Assembly: GCA_019787685.1 (NCBI GenBank)
Contig: JAHNUO010000007.1
Location: 620,001-684,000, forward strand
Direction of reading: 5' to 3'
DNA: 64,000 bases
Origin: Chiua virens
Lineage: Eukaryota > Basidiomycota > Agaricomycetes > Boletales > Boletaceae
In this document: positions 20,856 to 32,118 of the stretch, one piece after another
Layout: the number at the start of each line of letters is the position of its first letter
Position numbering within the stretch: position 1 is the stretch's first letter
Made by a program: the position numbers and the translations under genes
Notes under the pieces: generated by a model
Told to the model about the DNA's origin: nothing
The model's input: the letters and a program-made list of their open reading frames with translations, nothing else
Databases searched by the model: none

Positions 20856-23800
20856 ATGACACGCTTCAGTGCCCTCATCAGCGATGGCAGCGACGACGAG
20901 CAAACACCCTACACTCCCCAAGATGTACGCAAACAACTCCCCGCTTCGCCAACCAAGTCAGTGGAGATGCTTGTCTCCAGTGAGGAAGAAGAAGTGGATA
21001 TAGAAGTGGACGAGGACGAGGAGGAAGAAGAATCAGAAGACTCGACAGATATGGACGAGGATGACATCGTCGTCGACAAGCCCACGACGCGTAATCATGC
21101 CCTAGTAGAAGACTCGGATGGCGAAATCCACTACGAGCACACTCGAGGTCGATCCAGGTCTTCGAGTTCGTCGTCAGAGCTCGAGTCTGATACCGAACGC
21201 AGACGACGTACCACTGTCGCATCATGGGTCGGACGTGCTGGCATGGACCCGCAAAAGATGCACGTCATGCAAACATCGCTGTTCCGTATGCCGGAGGAAG
21301 CAGCCGTGCTTCAGGCTCTGAATCAACCCGCACGGCAACGTTTCAAACTCTCACCGACTGTGAGCCGTAAACATAGTCGAGACTCTGTTGGAGATGCTCG
21401 GTTTGACTCGCAAGAGGTCCGTGGCTCACTTTCCCGCTATTTTATATTCTGAGGTCGGCCATTCTAGAGGATGTCATTCGCTCACGACATTGATCATCCC
21501 GTTTACCGCCCATCCCGCAAATATTCACGCGTCGATATATCATCCTCAGCTGTGGCTGGAAACGAGGGCGCGTTGGCTGATGCAGGTCTTGCATTAGGTC
21601 ACTCTTTCCGTATTGGATGGAGTTCCGGTGGGGGTCTAGTTATTTGGGTCAACTAAGTGGACCTTGGAGTCAAGTGTAGGTATAATTCTACTCCTTCGAG
21701 ACCGACTGCTTACTCCCTATGGTAGTCGAACATCTGCAAACTCTTCGATTGTCACGAAAGCGCGCATGCCATTTTTCTCTGGGCCTGTGAGAGATACCAA
21801 CAACAGGCTCTCCCGACTACTGCAACATCACCTATCAACAACCCCCATCGTGAAAGACGAGGACGGGATACCGTTTGCTGATCCGTCCTCAGAGCTTTGT
21901 TTTTTGTCTTTCACGTCATTGTATCCCAAAAACGACAACTCGTATGAGGCGTCGCTCTTCCGTCTTGGTCATGCCCTGTTCGACGAGATAGATCTTCGTC
22001 TGGGCCAGGACGTGACTGTGGACGTCCGAAATCGTATATCTGCCATTCGACGCAAAGCAGCACTCTCCGAATGGCTTGGAGACGTCGTAACCTCATCGGT
22101 TGACGCCGACCTAAAAAAACAACCTCCCTCCGATCCTGCCGCTCTCATCTACACCCTTCTTTCCGGATACCAGATCGAAAAAGCATGCGATACTGCCATG
22201 GACTGCGGATTCGTCAAACTCGCGACACTCGTATCTCAAGTTTCGGGCGACTTCGAATTCAGGGAGGATGTGAGGGAGCAGCTACAGCTGTGGCAGGAAC
22301 AAAGAATAGATGTCCACATCAGCGCGAGTGTCAAGAAGATATACTCCGTACTCGCCGGCAGCCTAGATGTTCTGGAAGGATCCAAGGCAAGCGTCCTCGA
22401 ACGATGTGCCGACGTTGATCCGCTAGAAGGGCTGGACTGGAAACGGACATTTGGAATGTATCTCTGGTATGTGGAGCCTATGGACGCGCCTATAGCAAGA
22501 GTATTCGAATCGTATGACCATGCCGTACGAGCATCACCCTCACGGGTTGCGCCTCCGCGACCCCATTACTTGGAAATCAACCCCTCGCAGAAACATCCTT
22601 TTCCACATACCATCAGCCCCCGCCCTCCGATGCGCTTATTCTCCCTTATTCGATTACATGCCGACCCAGCATGCACCCTTTCTCAAATCCTCACCCCACT
22701 CTCCTTCGGGTCATCACCAGCCGACTACTCTTTCCCCTGGCATCTATACATCATCTTGTCACGATGTATGCGTATTCGTGATCTCTCCGATCGTGGCTGA
22801 ATCGGAACACCGCGAAGAAATGGACGAGGACGTCTCTGGACGTCGTGAGGGTCACAGTCCAAGTGCTGACTTGCTGGCCAGTTACTACGCGCAACAACTG
22901 GAGCAGCTTGGCATGCTCCAAGAAGCCATTTTCGTGCTCCTCCACATCGAGGGTTCGGCGGGGTGGGTCCTCTTTGACCCGATTATGTCGCTTGAATTGA
23001 CCTTGAATTGACCAGGCGGGAAAAGGCCACTAGAGATCTTCTCCATCGATCGGCTGATAAACTTGACGAATGGATGTGCAGCGGTATTTTGGGGAGTCTG
23101 AAGATCCCCCTTGCGTGGGTCAACGACGCTAAGGTATATACCCTGGTGTCCCCTCTTTAGGTGTCTCTTATGCTATACCAGGCTCTCTATGGCATCAGCC
23201 AAGGCAGGGTCTTCGAGGCGTACAAACTCTACATGGCAGCAGGACTGTATCAATCCGCGCACGACCTTGCGATAGCCGAGCTAGCACCAGAGGCCGTGAT
23301 TCGCCAAGACTTGGACCTCTTGGTGTCCCTGTTCGAGGCCATGGACGGCCAGCCCATCGATGGTTGGTATATCAAGGGCAAGGCACGTCCACCTCTCTTC
23401 CATCCTCGCCAACCCTCACGCTCGCTCTCAGGCCTATCTAGACTACGCATACGCCATAACGCGCCTGCCCGAGCTCCATGCGTCCTCTCTCCGACGCTGC
23501 CGTCCCCGACACAGCCGAAGAAACCGAACTCGAGGGTCTCGTGCGCACGATCCCGAAACTGATGGCTATCCTCCCGGACGTGCTGTATTTACAGAGCGAC
23601 CCAAGACACAAGGTCGCGTTGTCGGAAATGATGTCGGGGTTGACAGTGGTGTTGAATCAGGTGAAGCCGCTGGCGCTGGTACGTTGACGTGTCCTGCGTC
23701 TCTGATTATCCTACTGACATGAACGTCGATGTAGGCACAGGCTCAAGTCCGGTTGGTGGGGGTGGACGAGGCGACCAAGTTGAGGCATATTCAGATGACG

Positions 23801-23938
23801 GCACTCGAGCGGTTTATGCGGTCCTATTCAGGTGTCGTGATACGAGTGTATCCGCGTGTGTTTTTACCGTTATTTAAATCGCATTTCATGAGGAGCGAAA
23901 TTGTTTCTTCTGGGCGAGCGTCTCCTTGGGAACCATGA
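20856..23938 (+). CDS. Nucleoporin Nup96 (Nup145C-like), with several frame breaks
   Basis: Nup96 is a scaffold subunit of the Y-complex of the nuclear pore. The N-terminus is acidic (SSEEEEVDIEVDEDEEEEE). The entry block (GLALGHSFRIGW, 21580-21620) and the Nup96 helical domain follow: RLSRLLQHHL, GLDWKRTFGMYLWY, LTPLSFGSSPADYSFPWHLY, LASYYAQQLEQLGMLQEAIF, ATRDLLHRSADKLDEW and LYMAAGLYQSAHDLAIAEL. The end is MRSYSGVVIRVYPRVFLPLF. Introns include 21415 to about 21467 and a GC-AG intron at 23383-23431. One-base shifts are needed near 21640, near 22800 and near 23480 (LPELHA into DAAVPDTAEE). They may be assembly indels, because the flanking protein is well conserved. Unlike Nup98-Nup96 precursors there is no FG-repeat half or autoproteolytic HFS site upstream; GPI12 ends only 82 bp before. 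Confidence 0.8.
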
Positions 23939-24180
23939 CTGACGCTCACAGATTCAGCAATATTGATGAGTGGGGATTTTGAGTGTAATTACGGTCCGTG
24001 ATGTACGTCACAGGGCATTCTATAGAGGAGTATCGCAAGGTAGCTATTAGACGATAGATCATAGTGGATGAACTAAAGGCCTCGAGAGAGTTGTGATCGA
24101 GTAGGGATTATAGACGAGGAAAAGAAAGTATTATAGAGGGTGTAAACCGCTTCATAAAAGTCTAATCTTGACGTCCAGAT

Positions 24181-24874
24181 CTAATCGATGCGCTTGCCAG
24201 ACATCAAGAGCACCGTGGCCAGGATGGCCGCTTCCAGGAGCCGAAGCTCGATCGCGCGTGGGGTCAGTTCCAGCGTGACCACGTCCGCGTTCTTGGTGAT
24301 ACGCGCCAACCATTCGGACTGCGTTCGGGGTAGACAGCTACCGACAATACATCACACATCAGGAAGAGTACGACGACCGAGGATGAAGACGCACATGCAA
24401 GCACTGATTGACCGGCACCCAGGTGTAACTGACCCCGCCATGGGCTACCGTCCGTACCCTGTATCATGCATCGTCAGTCGCGATTCGACCAAGACCACTG
24501 GATACTCACCGTCGGTCGTCAGACAGCTTCAACCACTGCCCGACGGCGCGTCTGTCGCCCACACACCCCGCCTCGATCGTTGGGTGTCGCTCGGACCAGG
24601 CGACGACGCCCACGAGCTGCCCGGTCCCGGTCTTGACCTGCGTCTGGGCCCCCTGCCCGGTCACGACACGGTAACACGTCTCGTTGTTGGGCCCGACGAC
24701 CCTACAGTCGAGGATCGTCGGATTCAGCGACGTGAACCGGAACGTGACGCGGGCGTGCAAAGGGGGGTCGACCAAGGACACAGCATTCGGATAGGGGAGT
24801 GCACCGGATATGGAAGGTGAGGAGATGGTCGCGTTTTGGGCAGAAAAGGGATCGATGCCAATTGCAAAAGACAT
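24181..24874 (-). CDS. DUF6593-type protein (188 aa)
   Basis: Exons 24874-24510, 24458-24395 and 24318-24181 sum to 189 codons with the stop. The protein starts MSFAIGIDPFSAQN and continues with a beta-rich domain: VTFRFTSLNPTILDCRVVG, ETCYRVVT, QLVGVVAWSERHPTI, VSYTWVPVN, then RITKNADVVTLELTPRAIEL and a hydrophobic C-terminal helix (LLEAAILATVLLMSG). That pattern of a short nucleic-acid-free beta barrel with a Gly-Val-Val-Ala-Trp strand and a final hydrophobic helix is how I recognise DUF6593, a basidiomycete family of unknown function. It is convergent with the Nup96 gene (242 bp between stops). The acceptor of exon 3 was chosen because it alone keeps the conserved frame. Confidence 0.6.
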
Positions 24875-26174
<1,300 letters not shown>

Positions 26175-26501
26175 TGGATTAAAACAGAAATATACTGGCG
26201 TGTCTGTGAGATGTATGGAAAGTGAATCGAGACGAGATCAAGCAACATCGCCCAAGATCAATGAAGGGGTAAGTACGATGCATAGAGTATGAATAGAAAG
26301 ACAAGGAAAGGGAGAAGTAGGAGTCAGCGACGAAGACGGGGTAGAACAATGGAGGATACATACAGGGTTGATTGAGATTGTCAAGCTTTGTTCAGATGGA
26401 GGGGGTGATGGGAGAAGGCAGAGTCGAGGTAAGTCGGGAGTTGTGGCTATTTACAATGTTTGGAATCTGTTTGGTTGCTGACAAATCAAAGCCTGGCACG
26501 A

Positions 26502-27000
26502 CTAGTTGCTACTAGAACTTTGGTCACGCTGTATCAAGCCTACACCGACAATAACACCCTCTGCCAGTATATCTGCAGCTTTGCGCCCCTCCTTGGCCTG
26601 GTGCTCAGCCTGCTTGATAAACTCGGCCTTGACCGTATTGGCACGTGCAATCTGGGGACACGGTCAATCTCGGAACATGCAAGACCCGGGCATGCGTACC
26701 TCTTTCCTGTGGTGCAGGCACTCTATATAGTCTTCGGCTTGTAGCTTGCACTCCTGCGGTGCATCTGCCTGAGCATAGCACTGAAGCATATCCATCAGCA
26801 CTGCCAACGAAACAAGACATCGACTACCTTTTGGAATTCTTGCCAGTACGCGAAACACCGCGAACGGCCTAGAGTATTGTTCAGGACAAGTTCAGCAGAG
26901 ATCGCTGTGTCCACCCACCTCCAGTGTAACCGAATCCCGACTATACAATACAACAGTCAGCAAGGGACGGGTGAACCTGCGGAAGAGTACATACGGCCAT
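26502..27000 (-). CDS. Mitochondrial complex I subunit NDUFS5 / 15 kDa (99 aa)
   Basis: NDUFS5 is a small accessory subunit of NADH dehydrogenase in the intermembrane space. Exons 27000-26995, 26940-26919, 26868-26828, 26780-26700 and 26651-26502 sum to 300 nt. The first exon is only ATG GCC, and the protein starts MASGFGYTGGRSRCFAYW. The twin-CHCH pattern is visible as RCFAYWQEFQKC, PQECKLQAEDYIECLHHRKE, with the cysteines spaced as in the family. The C-terminal helix (RANTVKAEFIKQAEHQAKEG) is followed by a short Gly/Val-rich tail. All introns have good GT-AG borders. The presence of a complex I subunit is consistent with a respiring filamentous basidiomycete. Confidence 0.88.
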
Positions 27001-27097
27001 TAATGGGATGTGGACGAGAGAATAAGAGGTGTGACATTGTGACAGGAGTGATACCTGTCACATATTAGCACAGCCACCGATAGCGTCTCCTTTGCTC

Positions 27098-28123
27098 ATG
27101 GCAGATCAAACTGAGCTCGCGTTTGTCAAGAATTTCGTGCAGACGATTTCAGCTCAGCCCGTCGTGTATGACGATGACTACCAAGCACCTCCTCATCTCT
27201 CCCTCAAGCGAGTCCCAGTCTTGTCTGTGCGTATCAGAACCCACATCAGACCCAGCCTTGTCCCGAGTCACGCTCGTCGCGTCCTAGATTACAGTCCCAC
27301 CCGTTCCAGAACGTAAAGATCCGTCTTCGACGCCAGCAGGTAGGCCAGGCCTTCCATGTATTTGCGCGCGCTTTTAATCGGCGATTATTTCACAAGCGGC
27401 TACAATCAACATTACGTTTAAATCTTTGAAGCCCCCTTGCACGTTCACTCTTGCCGTCCAGCCCACAGATACTATCTCTGACATCAAAATCCACCTCGCA
27501 TCCCAGCCACGTGCTCCGCCTGCAGACGCACAGCGTTTGCTGCTCAAGGGAAAGGCTCTTGCAGACTCGAAACTTCTCAAAGAGTACGACGTAAAAGACG
27601 GCGACACCATAAATTTGTTAGTCAAACCCGGCTTTGATTGGAACCCTACGAAGATTGCGTTCCCGACCTCCAAACCAGACATGGCCCCACTGGACACTGA
27701 ATCCGCGACCAAACTCACCGTCGGCCACAGACACACTCGCACTCCTTCTATTGTCTTGTCCCCTTCCCCATCCATCGCATCATTGAAGTCAGAGAGAAAC
27801 TCAAAGCCTCAGGACATAACTCTCACACTCGACACCTCAACCATACCCACTGCCTCTTCGCTACCTTCAGCCACCCGGTCATCATACCAAACAATCATCT
27901 CTGACCCTGTCTTTTGGAACCGACTTCTTTCCTTTTTACGGTACCGCCTTTCTCGACCGTAATACGGCCGTTACTTACTTCATTTAGGGCGGAGTTTTCC
28001 AACGAGAATGATGCGTTGATCGCGTTTGAAGATTTCCTCCGTGCGAGCAAGGGTGGCATGACTGCGAGTGAAATCGCAAAGATTCGTGATCACGTCGGTG
28101 TCGTCGGCATGGCTGGGACATAG
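27098..28123 (+). CDS. Ubiquitin-like-domain protein, Get5/Mdy2 candidate (286 aa)
   Basis: Exons 27098-27226, 27288-27339, 27397-27940 and 27988-28123 sum to 287 codons with the stop. Residues 1-40 form an N-terminal helix with an FVKNFVQTISAQPVVYDDDY stretch, comparable to the Get4-binding end of Get5. A ubiquitin-like domain follows (ITFKSLKPPCTFTLAVQP, ISDIKIHLASQP, RLLLKGKALADSKLLKEYDV, DGDTINLLV). After a Ser/Thr/Pro linker there is a C-terminal helical domain (DPVFWNRLLSFL, EDFLRASKGGMTASEIAKIR) in the place of the Get5 homodimerisation domain. Get5 helps hand tail-anchored proteins to Get3. The order fits Get5 but the sequence is divergent; another Ubl protein remains possible. It is divergent from NDUFS5 with 97 bp between start codons. 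Confidence 0.65.
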
Positions 28124-28315
28124 AAGATCGGTGTTCCCGTGTTTCCGAGGGTACAGAGGTGGAATGGTTCAAGCGCGCGCCCATTACTACAATGTTTGTC
28201 ATATCTGAACTAGCGCTGACAGATGGTTTCCGTAATCTTGGTCTGATTTAAAAGATCAATCGATCATACCGTGTGACGTTGTTCGAGTGAAATTTGTGCC
28301 CTGTATGGTTACTTT

Positions 28316-28343
28316 GAAGATACGGCTTATAAGCCATATCTTC
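28316..28343. repeat. 28-bp near-perfect palindrome with central TTATAA
   Basis: The sequence starting GAAGATACGGCTTATAAGCC pairs with itself over 28 bases with one mismatched pair. It lies 82-109 bp upstream of the ATG at 28425 of the ECM4-type gene, in its leader or presequence. It could be a dyad binding site or an RNA hairpin. Confidence 0.8.
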
Positions 28344-28424
28344 AGGGGGCCCCTAGCTACGCCATACTCACTCAGATTCCATCACACACCGTTTGCCTAT
28401 TCCACATCGTTTAGGACGTTTGCT

Positions 28425-29871
28425 ATGACTTCCACCCGAGACACGACTCTCCAAGCCGACATTGGCAAAATGAAGCTCGAGGCTGATGGCACCTTCAAGA
28501 GAGCAGCCGCTTCGTTTAGGAATTGCATCGAAAGGGACGGCGAGTTTGCCGCCGAAAGAGGTTTGTCTTTCTGAGAGCTGCTGTGCTTCCTAAATCGAAT
28601 GTGCCTCCTCAGACAGATATCACCTCTACGTCTCATATGCGTGCCGTACGTCGTCCCCTTTTGTCGTGGCTCTCTCCTCACCCCTCTCGCACTCACACAG
28701 CATGGGCTACCCGCACGCTCATCACGCGGAAATTGAAAGGCCTCGAAGACATCATCCGTGCGTTTTCATCCCGTCAGATCCCCGTGATCTTATTCATCTC
28801 GTTCACTTGTTCGCCGTTCTCAGCCGTCACCGCCGTATCTCCCCACATGGGCGAGTCAGGTTGGCCATTTGCCAACGTCGACGCATTCCCCGGAGCGGAC
28901 CCCGACCCGCTTTATGGCGCCCGATACGTCAAAGATCTCTATTTCAAAGCGGATCCCAACTATGGCGGCAGGTATGTCCTTTGCCCTACGTCAACGGTCG
29001 TTCCTCAAGGGGACTCCCTGCTCTAAGGTTCACCGTCCCGGTTCTCTGGGACAAGAAAAAGCACACGATCGTCAACAACGAAAGCTCAGAGATCATCCGC
29101 ATCTTCAACACCGCCTTTAACCATCTGCTCCCCCCGGAAAAGGCGGTCGTCGATGTCTATCCCGAGCAGCACCGCAAGGAGATTGACGAGATCAACGAGT
29201 GGGTGTATGATACCGTGAATAGTACGCACGTTTCTCCCCTCGAGGGCTGTGCCTTGGCCGTCTTCCTGGACGGACTGATCTTGATTCTGACTGCTGTATC
29301 TAGACGGCGTGTACAAGGCTGGGTTCGCTGGATCACAAGAGGCATACGAAAAGGCCGTGTACCCGCTGTTTGAAAGTCTGAACCGTCTCGAGAAGATGTT
29401 GACGGGCAAGGACTATCTCGTCGGCGATACATTGACAGAGGCGGATATCAGACTCTTTGTCACATTGGTGAACCTTTTCATTGTCTCACCTGCTGATTAT
29501 CATCTTACGCCCTTTACGTGGTAGATTCGGTTCGATCCAGTGTACGTCGGACACTTCAAGTGCAACCTGCGTACCATCCGGAATGGCTATCCTGCCATAC
29601 ACACGTGAGATCCCCCATTCTGTAAAAGTATGGCATCCTCGTTCAACGATCGGTTGCTTGCATAGATGGTTACGCAAGCTGTACTGGAACAACGACGCGT
29701 TCAAGTCGACGACGAACTTCCAGCACATTAAAGTCCATTATTATTGGTCCCAGACCAAGGTTTGTCCTCCTATGTTCTCGACACATTCAGCACTCACTTT
29801 ACCACATTTTGCAGGTCAACCCAACGCGTATCGTTGCCGTAGGGCCGACGCCCGACATCGAACCACTCTAA
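28425..29871 (+). CDS. ECM4/GTO-type glutathione S-transferase (glutathionyl-hydroquinone reductase)
   Basis: These enzymes use glutathione and an active-site Cys to reduce glutathionyl-hydroquinones and similar adducts. The N-terminal helix DGTFKRAAASFRNCIERDG leads through an intron to RYHLYVSYACPWATRTLI, whose CPWA motif holds the catalytic Cys. Further conserved parts are TAVSPHMGESGWPFANVDAF, RFTVPVLWDKKKHTIVNNES, IDEINEWVYDTVNNGVYKAG, YLVGDTLTEADIRLFVTLIR, FDPVYVGHFKCNLRTI and a C-terminal WLRKLYWNNDAFKSTTNFQH. It ends PTPDIEPL at 29871. About eight exons are needed, all with GT-AG borders. An in-frame ATG at 28305 would add a 40-residue Arg- and Phe-rich leader like a mitochondrial presequence; I took the internal start but both may be used. 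The gene converges with the mucin gene (159 bp apart). Lignin-derived quinones are plausible substrates (inference). Confidence 0.85.
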
Positions 29872-30030
29872 GTGCTGACACGTGACGAGATATTGGGTAT
29901 GACCACGGCACTGCACCATGTACAAATAGAAACACGCTGAACGTCATGACACGACTAGAGTACATCTGGCGTGAACGGAAAGGTCCGAAAGGAGTGTCAT
30001 CAAGAATATGTATACAGGGGTAGCATGCAC

Positions 30031-32118
30031 TTAAACGAACCATACGCTGACCAAAGACGATACGACGACCATCAAGATCGTGCACATCAATGGCGTGAGG
30101 GGGACAGCTGCATTCGCCCGTCGTGAGGGCGGGGGACATTGTGAGCCCACTTGGGTCTGAGAATTGGACGTAGCCGAAGGCACGGCTGGTGATGTGGAGC
30201 TGGGGGAAGAAGATGACGCAGGGGTGGAGGACGCAGGGGTGGAGGACGGAGACTGGTGGGAGGTGAACGTGAGCACGTCTGAAGTTTGAGAAGATGACGT
30301 CGAGGGCGCTGCGGGGGATGATGTAGGCGTTGCGGAAGATGGTGCAGAAGACTCGTATGATGGCAAAGTTTGTGAAGAGAAACCAAAAGAGGAGCTCGAC
30401 GGTGTGGGAGATGGGGTAGATTGTGCCACGGAGGATGCGGAAGAATCGTACGATGAAAAAGACTGGGAAGAAAAGAGTTGAGAATATGACGAAGAAGGCG
30501 ATGCGTACGAAGAGAAAGGAGAAGGTGTAACCGTGGATGTGGATGTGAATTCAGGTGAAGGGGCGAATATAGTGATGAGCGAGGATGTAGAGGTTACGAG
30601 TGAGGTAAGGATAGCAGAGGATGAATTTGTAGGAATTGTAGGCAAGGAAGATGCCATCGGAGAAGGTTGGCTGAATGAATATGCTGTGCTCGAAAACCAC
30701 GAAGGATGGAAAGAAGAATTAAGAGACCAAGACGAAACAAAAATGGATGTCGAAGAGGTGTGATTATGTGAATATGTGAGGGTGCGAGAGTGCTGGAGAG
30801 AGCGAGTCTGCGTGTGATTGTGGAAAGACGATATAGACGTCGAAGAATTGGGCAAGATGGTGGATGCTTGCATAGTAGAGTTCATAGAAGCGGTAGCGTT
30901 CGATGTCGGGAGCGACGGGAACGTGATCGTTGTGGCGGTAGCCGTTGGCATTGTCACCGTAGAGGACGCCAACGGCGCAGTTTGTTCAGGTGATGGAGAC
31001 TGTGAGAGTGAAAACGAACTGACTGGCGTTGACGGAGTGGAACCGGATGGAACTGCTCTTCTCACACGAGTGATTCGTGCGCTGCCAGCGTCGTCCAGAG
31101 GCATGTAACCAGAAGGTGGAGATCCGTAGTGATGCGAAGAAGCCGCTAAAGCTTCCTGGTGTAGGATGGAAGGTGCCTCCGTCGCGCCCTCGACGTAATC
31201 CTCCAACATCATTCCGTTGTAATTTCCAAGGGCATCGTTCAAACACTCGGATATGTCGTGGATAGGCGGACATGTTGTGGACGCCGCCGCGGATGACTTG
31301 CAGGCCCTGAAGCAGAACCGCTCTTGCGACACGAAGCTCTGTCAGACCTTGTCAGACCACTACGTGACAACTGGTGAGGCTCTTACGGTCCAGTGGTCGA
31401 TCCGTTCGAATTGACCATATACACTCGTGAAGACAAGGCTATGGACACTGTTACCCTCACCACTCACGCTTGCCACGCCACCAGCGGGGACGTTAATCTT
31501 GCTGAAGTTTCCAACACCTTGGCGTTCTGTTCAGCCTTGGATTGTAACATCGTTACGATGACCTGCCTGTGATTTGAATGTATGCCGGCGTCTTCACGAG
31601 GCGTGCCCCGGATATCGTGCCATCCGGAATGAGGTTAGCCCCACGGGCACCCTAAAAGAGCAACGGTTCGGTTATTTATGACACGCGTTACTCCGTAAGT
31701 TGAACGCACCTTCGTACACCACGCGAGTAGCGTGCGCTGTGAGATTATTGCATGGTCGGCTTAACTCCTCTTTGGCGACGTACGCATACTGACCTCCGTG
31801 ACCTCTGTGTTTCCGTTAGTCGAAAGAACGGGCAGAGAGGGAGCCCATAAGCAAAAGTCCTCCAGAGAGTTCACTAGGGAAGAGTCAAGCGCGTATATTG
31901 GCGGCCAGCTGGCAATGGAAAGCGAAAAAGAACATACGATAGACACAAGAGCCAGCCCGACAGTCCTCATAAGTTGACGATCCCCGTTTGGCATGGTGAG
32001 CGGGACCCTCAAGAGAACGTGCTTCTGCATGACCTGGACCGCTCGCCAGGATCAGGGCTGCCGACACTCCGGAGATGAGACTTGCGAGGATGTATACACC
32101 AGCCATTGAGAGAGCCAT
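30031..32118 (-). CDS. Secreted Ser/Thr-rich mucin-like protein, probably GPI-anchored
   Basis: A signal peptide (MALSMAGVYILASLISGVSA) starts at 32118. A Cys-containing ectodomain is spread over several small exons: EDFCLWAPSLP with TNGNTEVTE, LLAWCTK, GANLIPDGTISGARLVKTPA, GVGNFSKINVPAGG and FVSQERFCFRACKSSAA with CPPIHDISECLNDALGNYNG. The pattern resembles basidiomycete macrophage-activating glycoprotein-like proteins. From about 31000 to 30160 one large exon encodes some 280 residues that are mostly Ser, Thr and Pro, followed by SRRANAAVPLTPLMCTILMV, a small-residue site and hydrophobic tail typical of GPI attachment. The protein should be a heavily O-glycosylated wall or surface protein. 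The intron at 31566-31527 seems to use a GC donor (ACAG/GCAGGT). The first exon border near 31950 is uncertain. Confidence 0.7.

Noticed and set aside
30087..30386. Pro/His-rich frame inside the mucin gene
   Set aside because: It is a shadow of the Ser/Thr/Pro repeats read in another frame.
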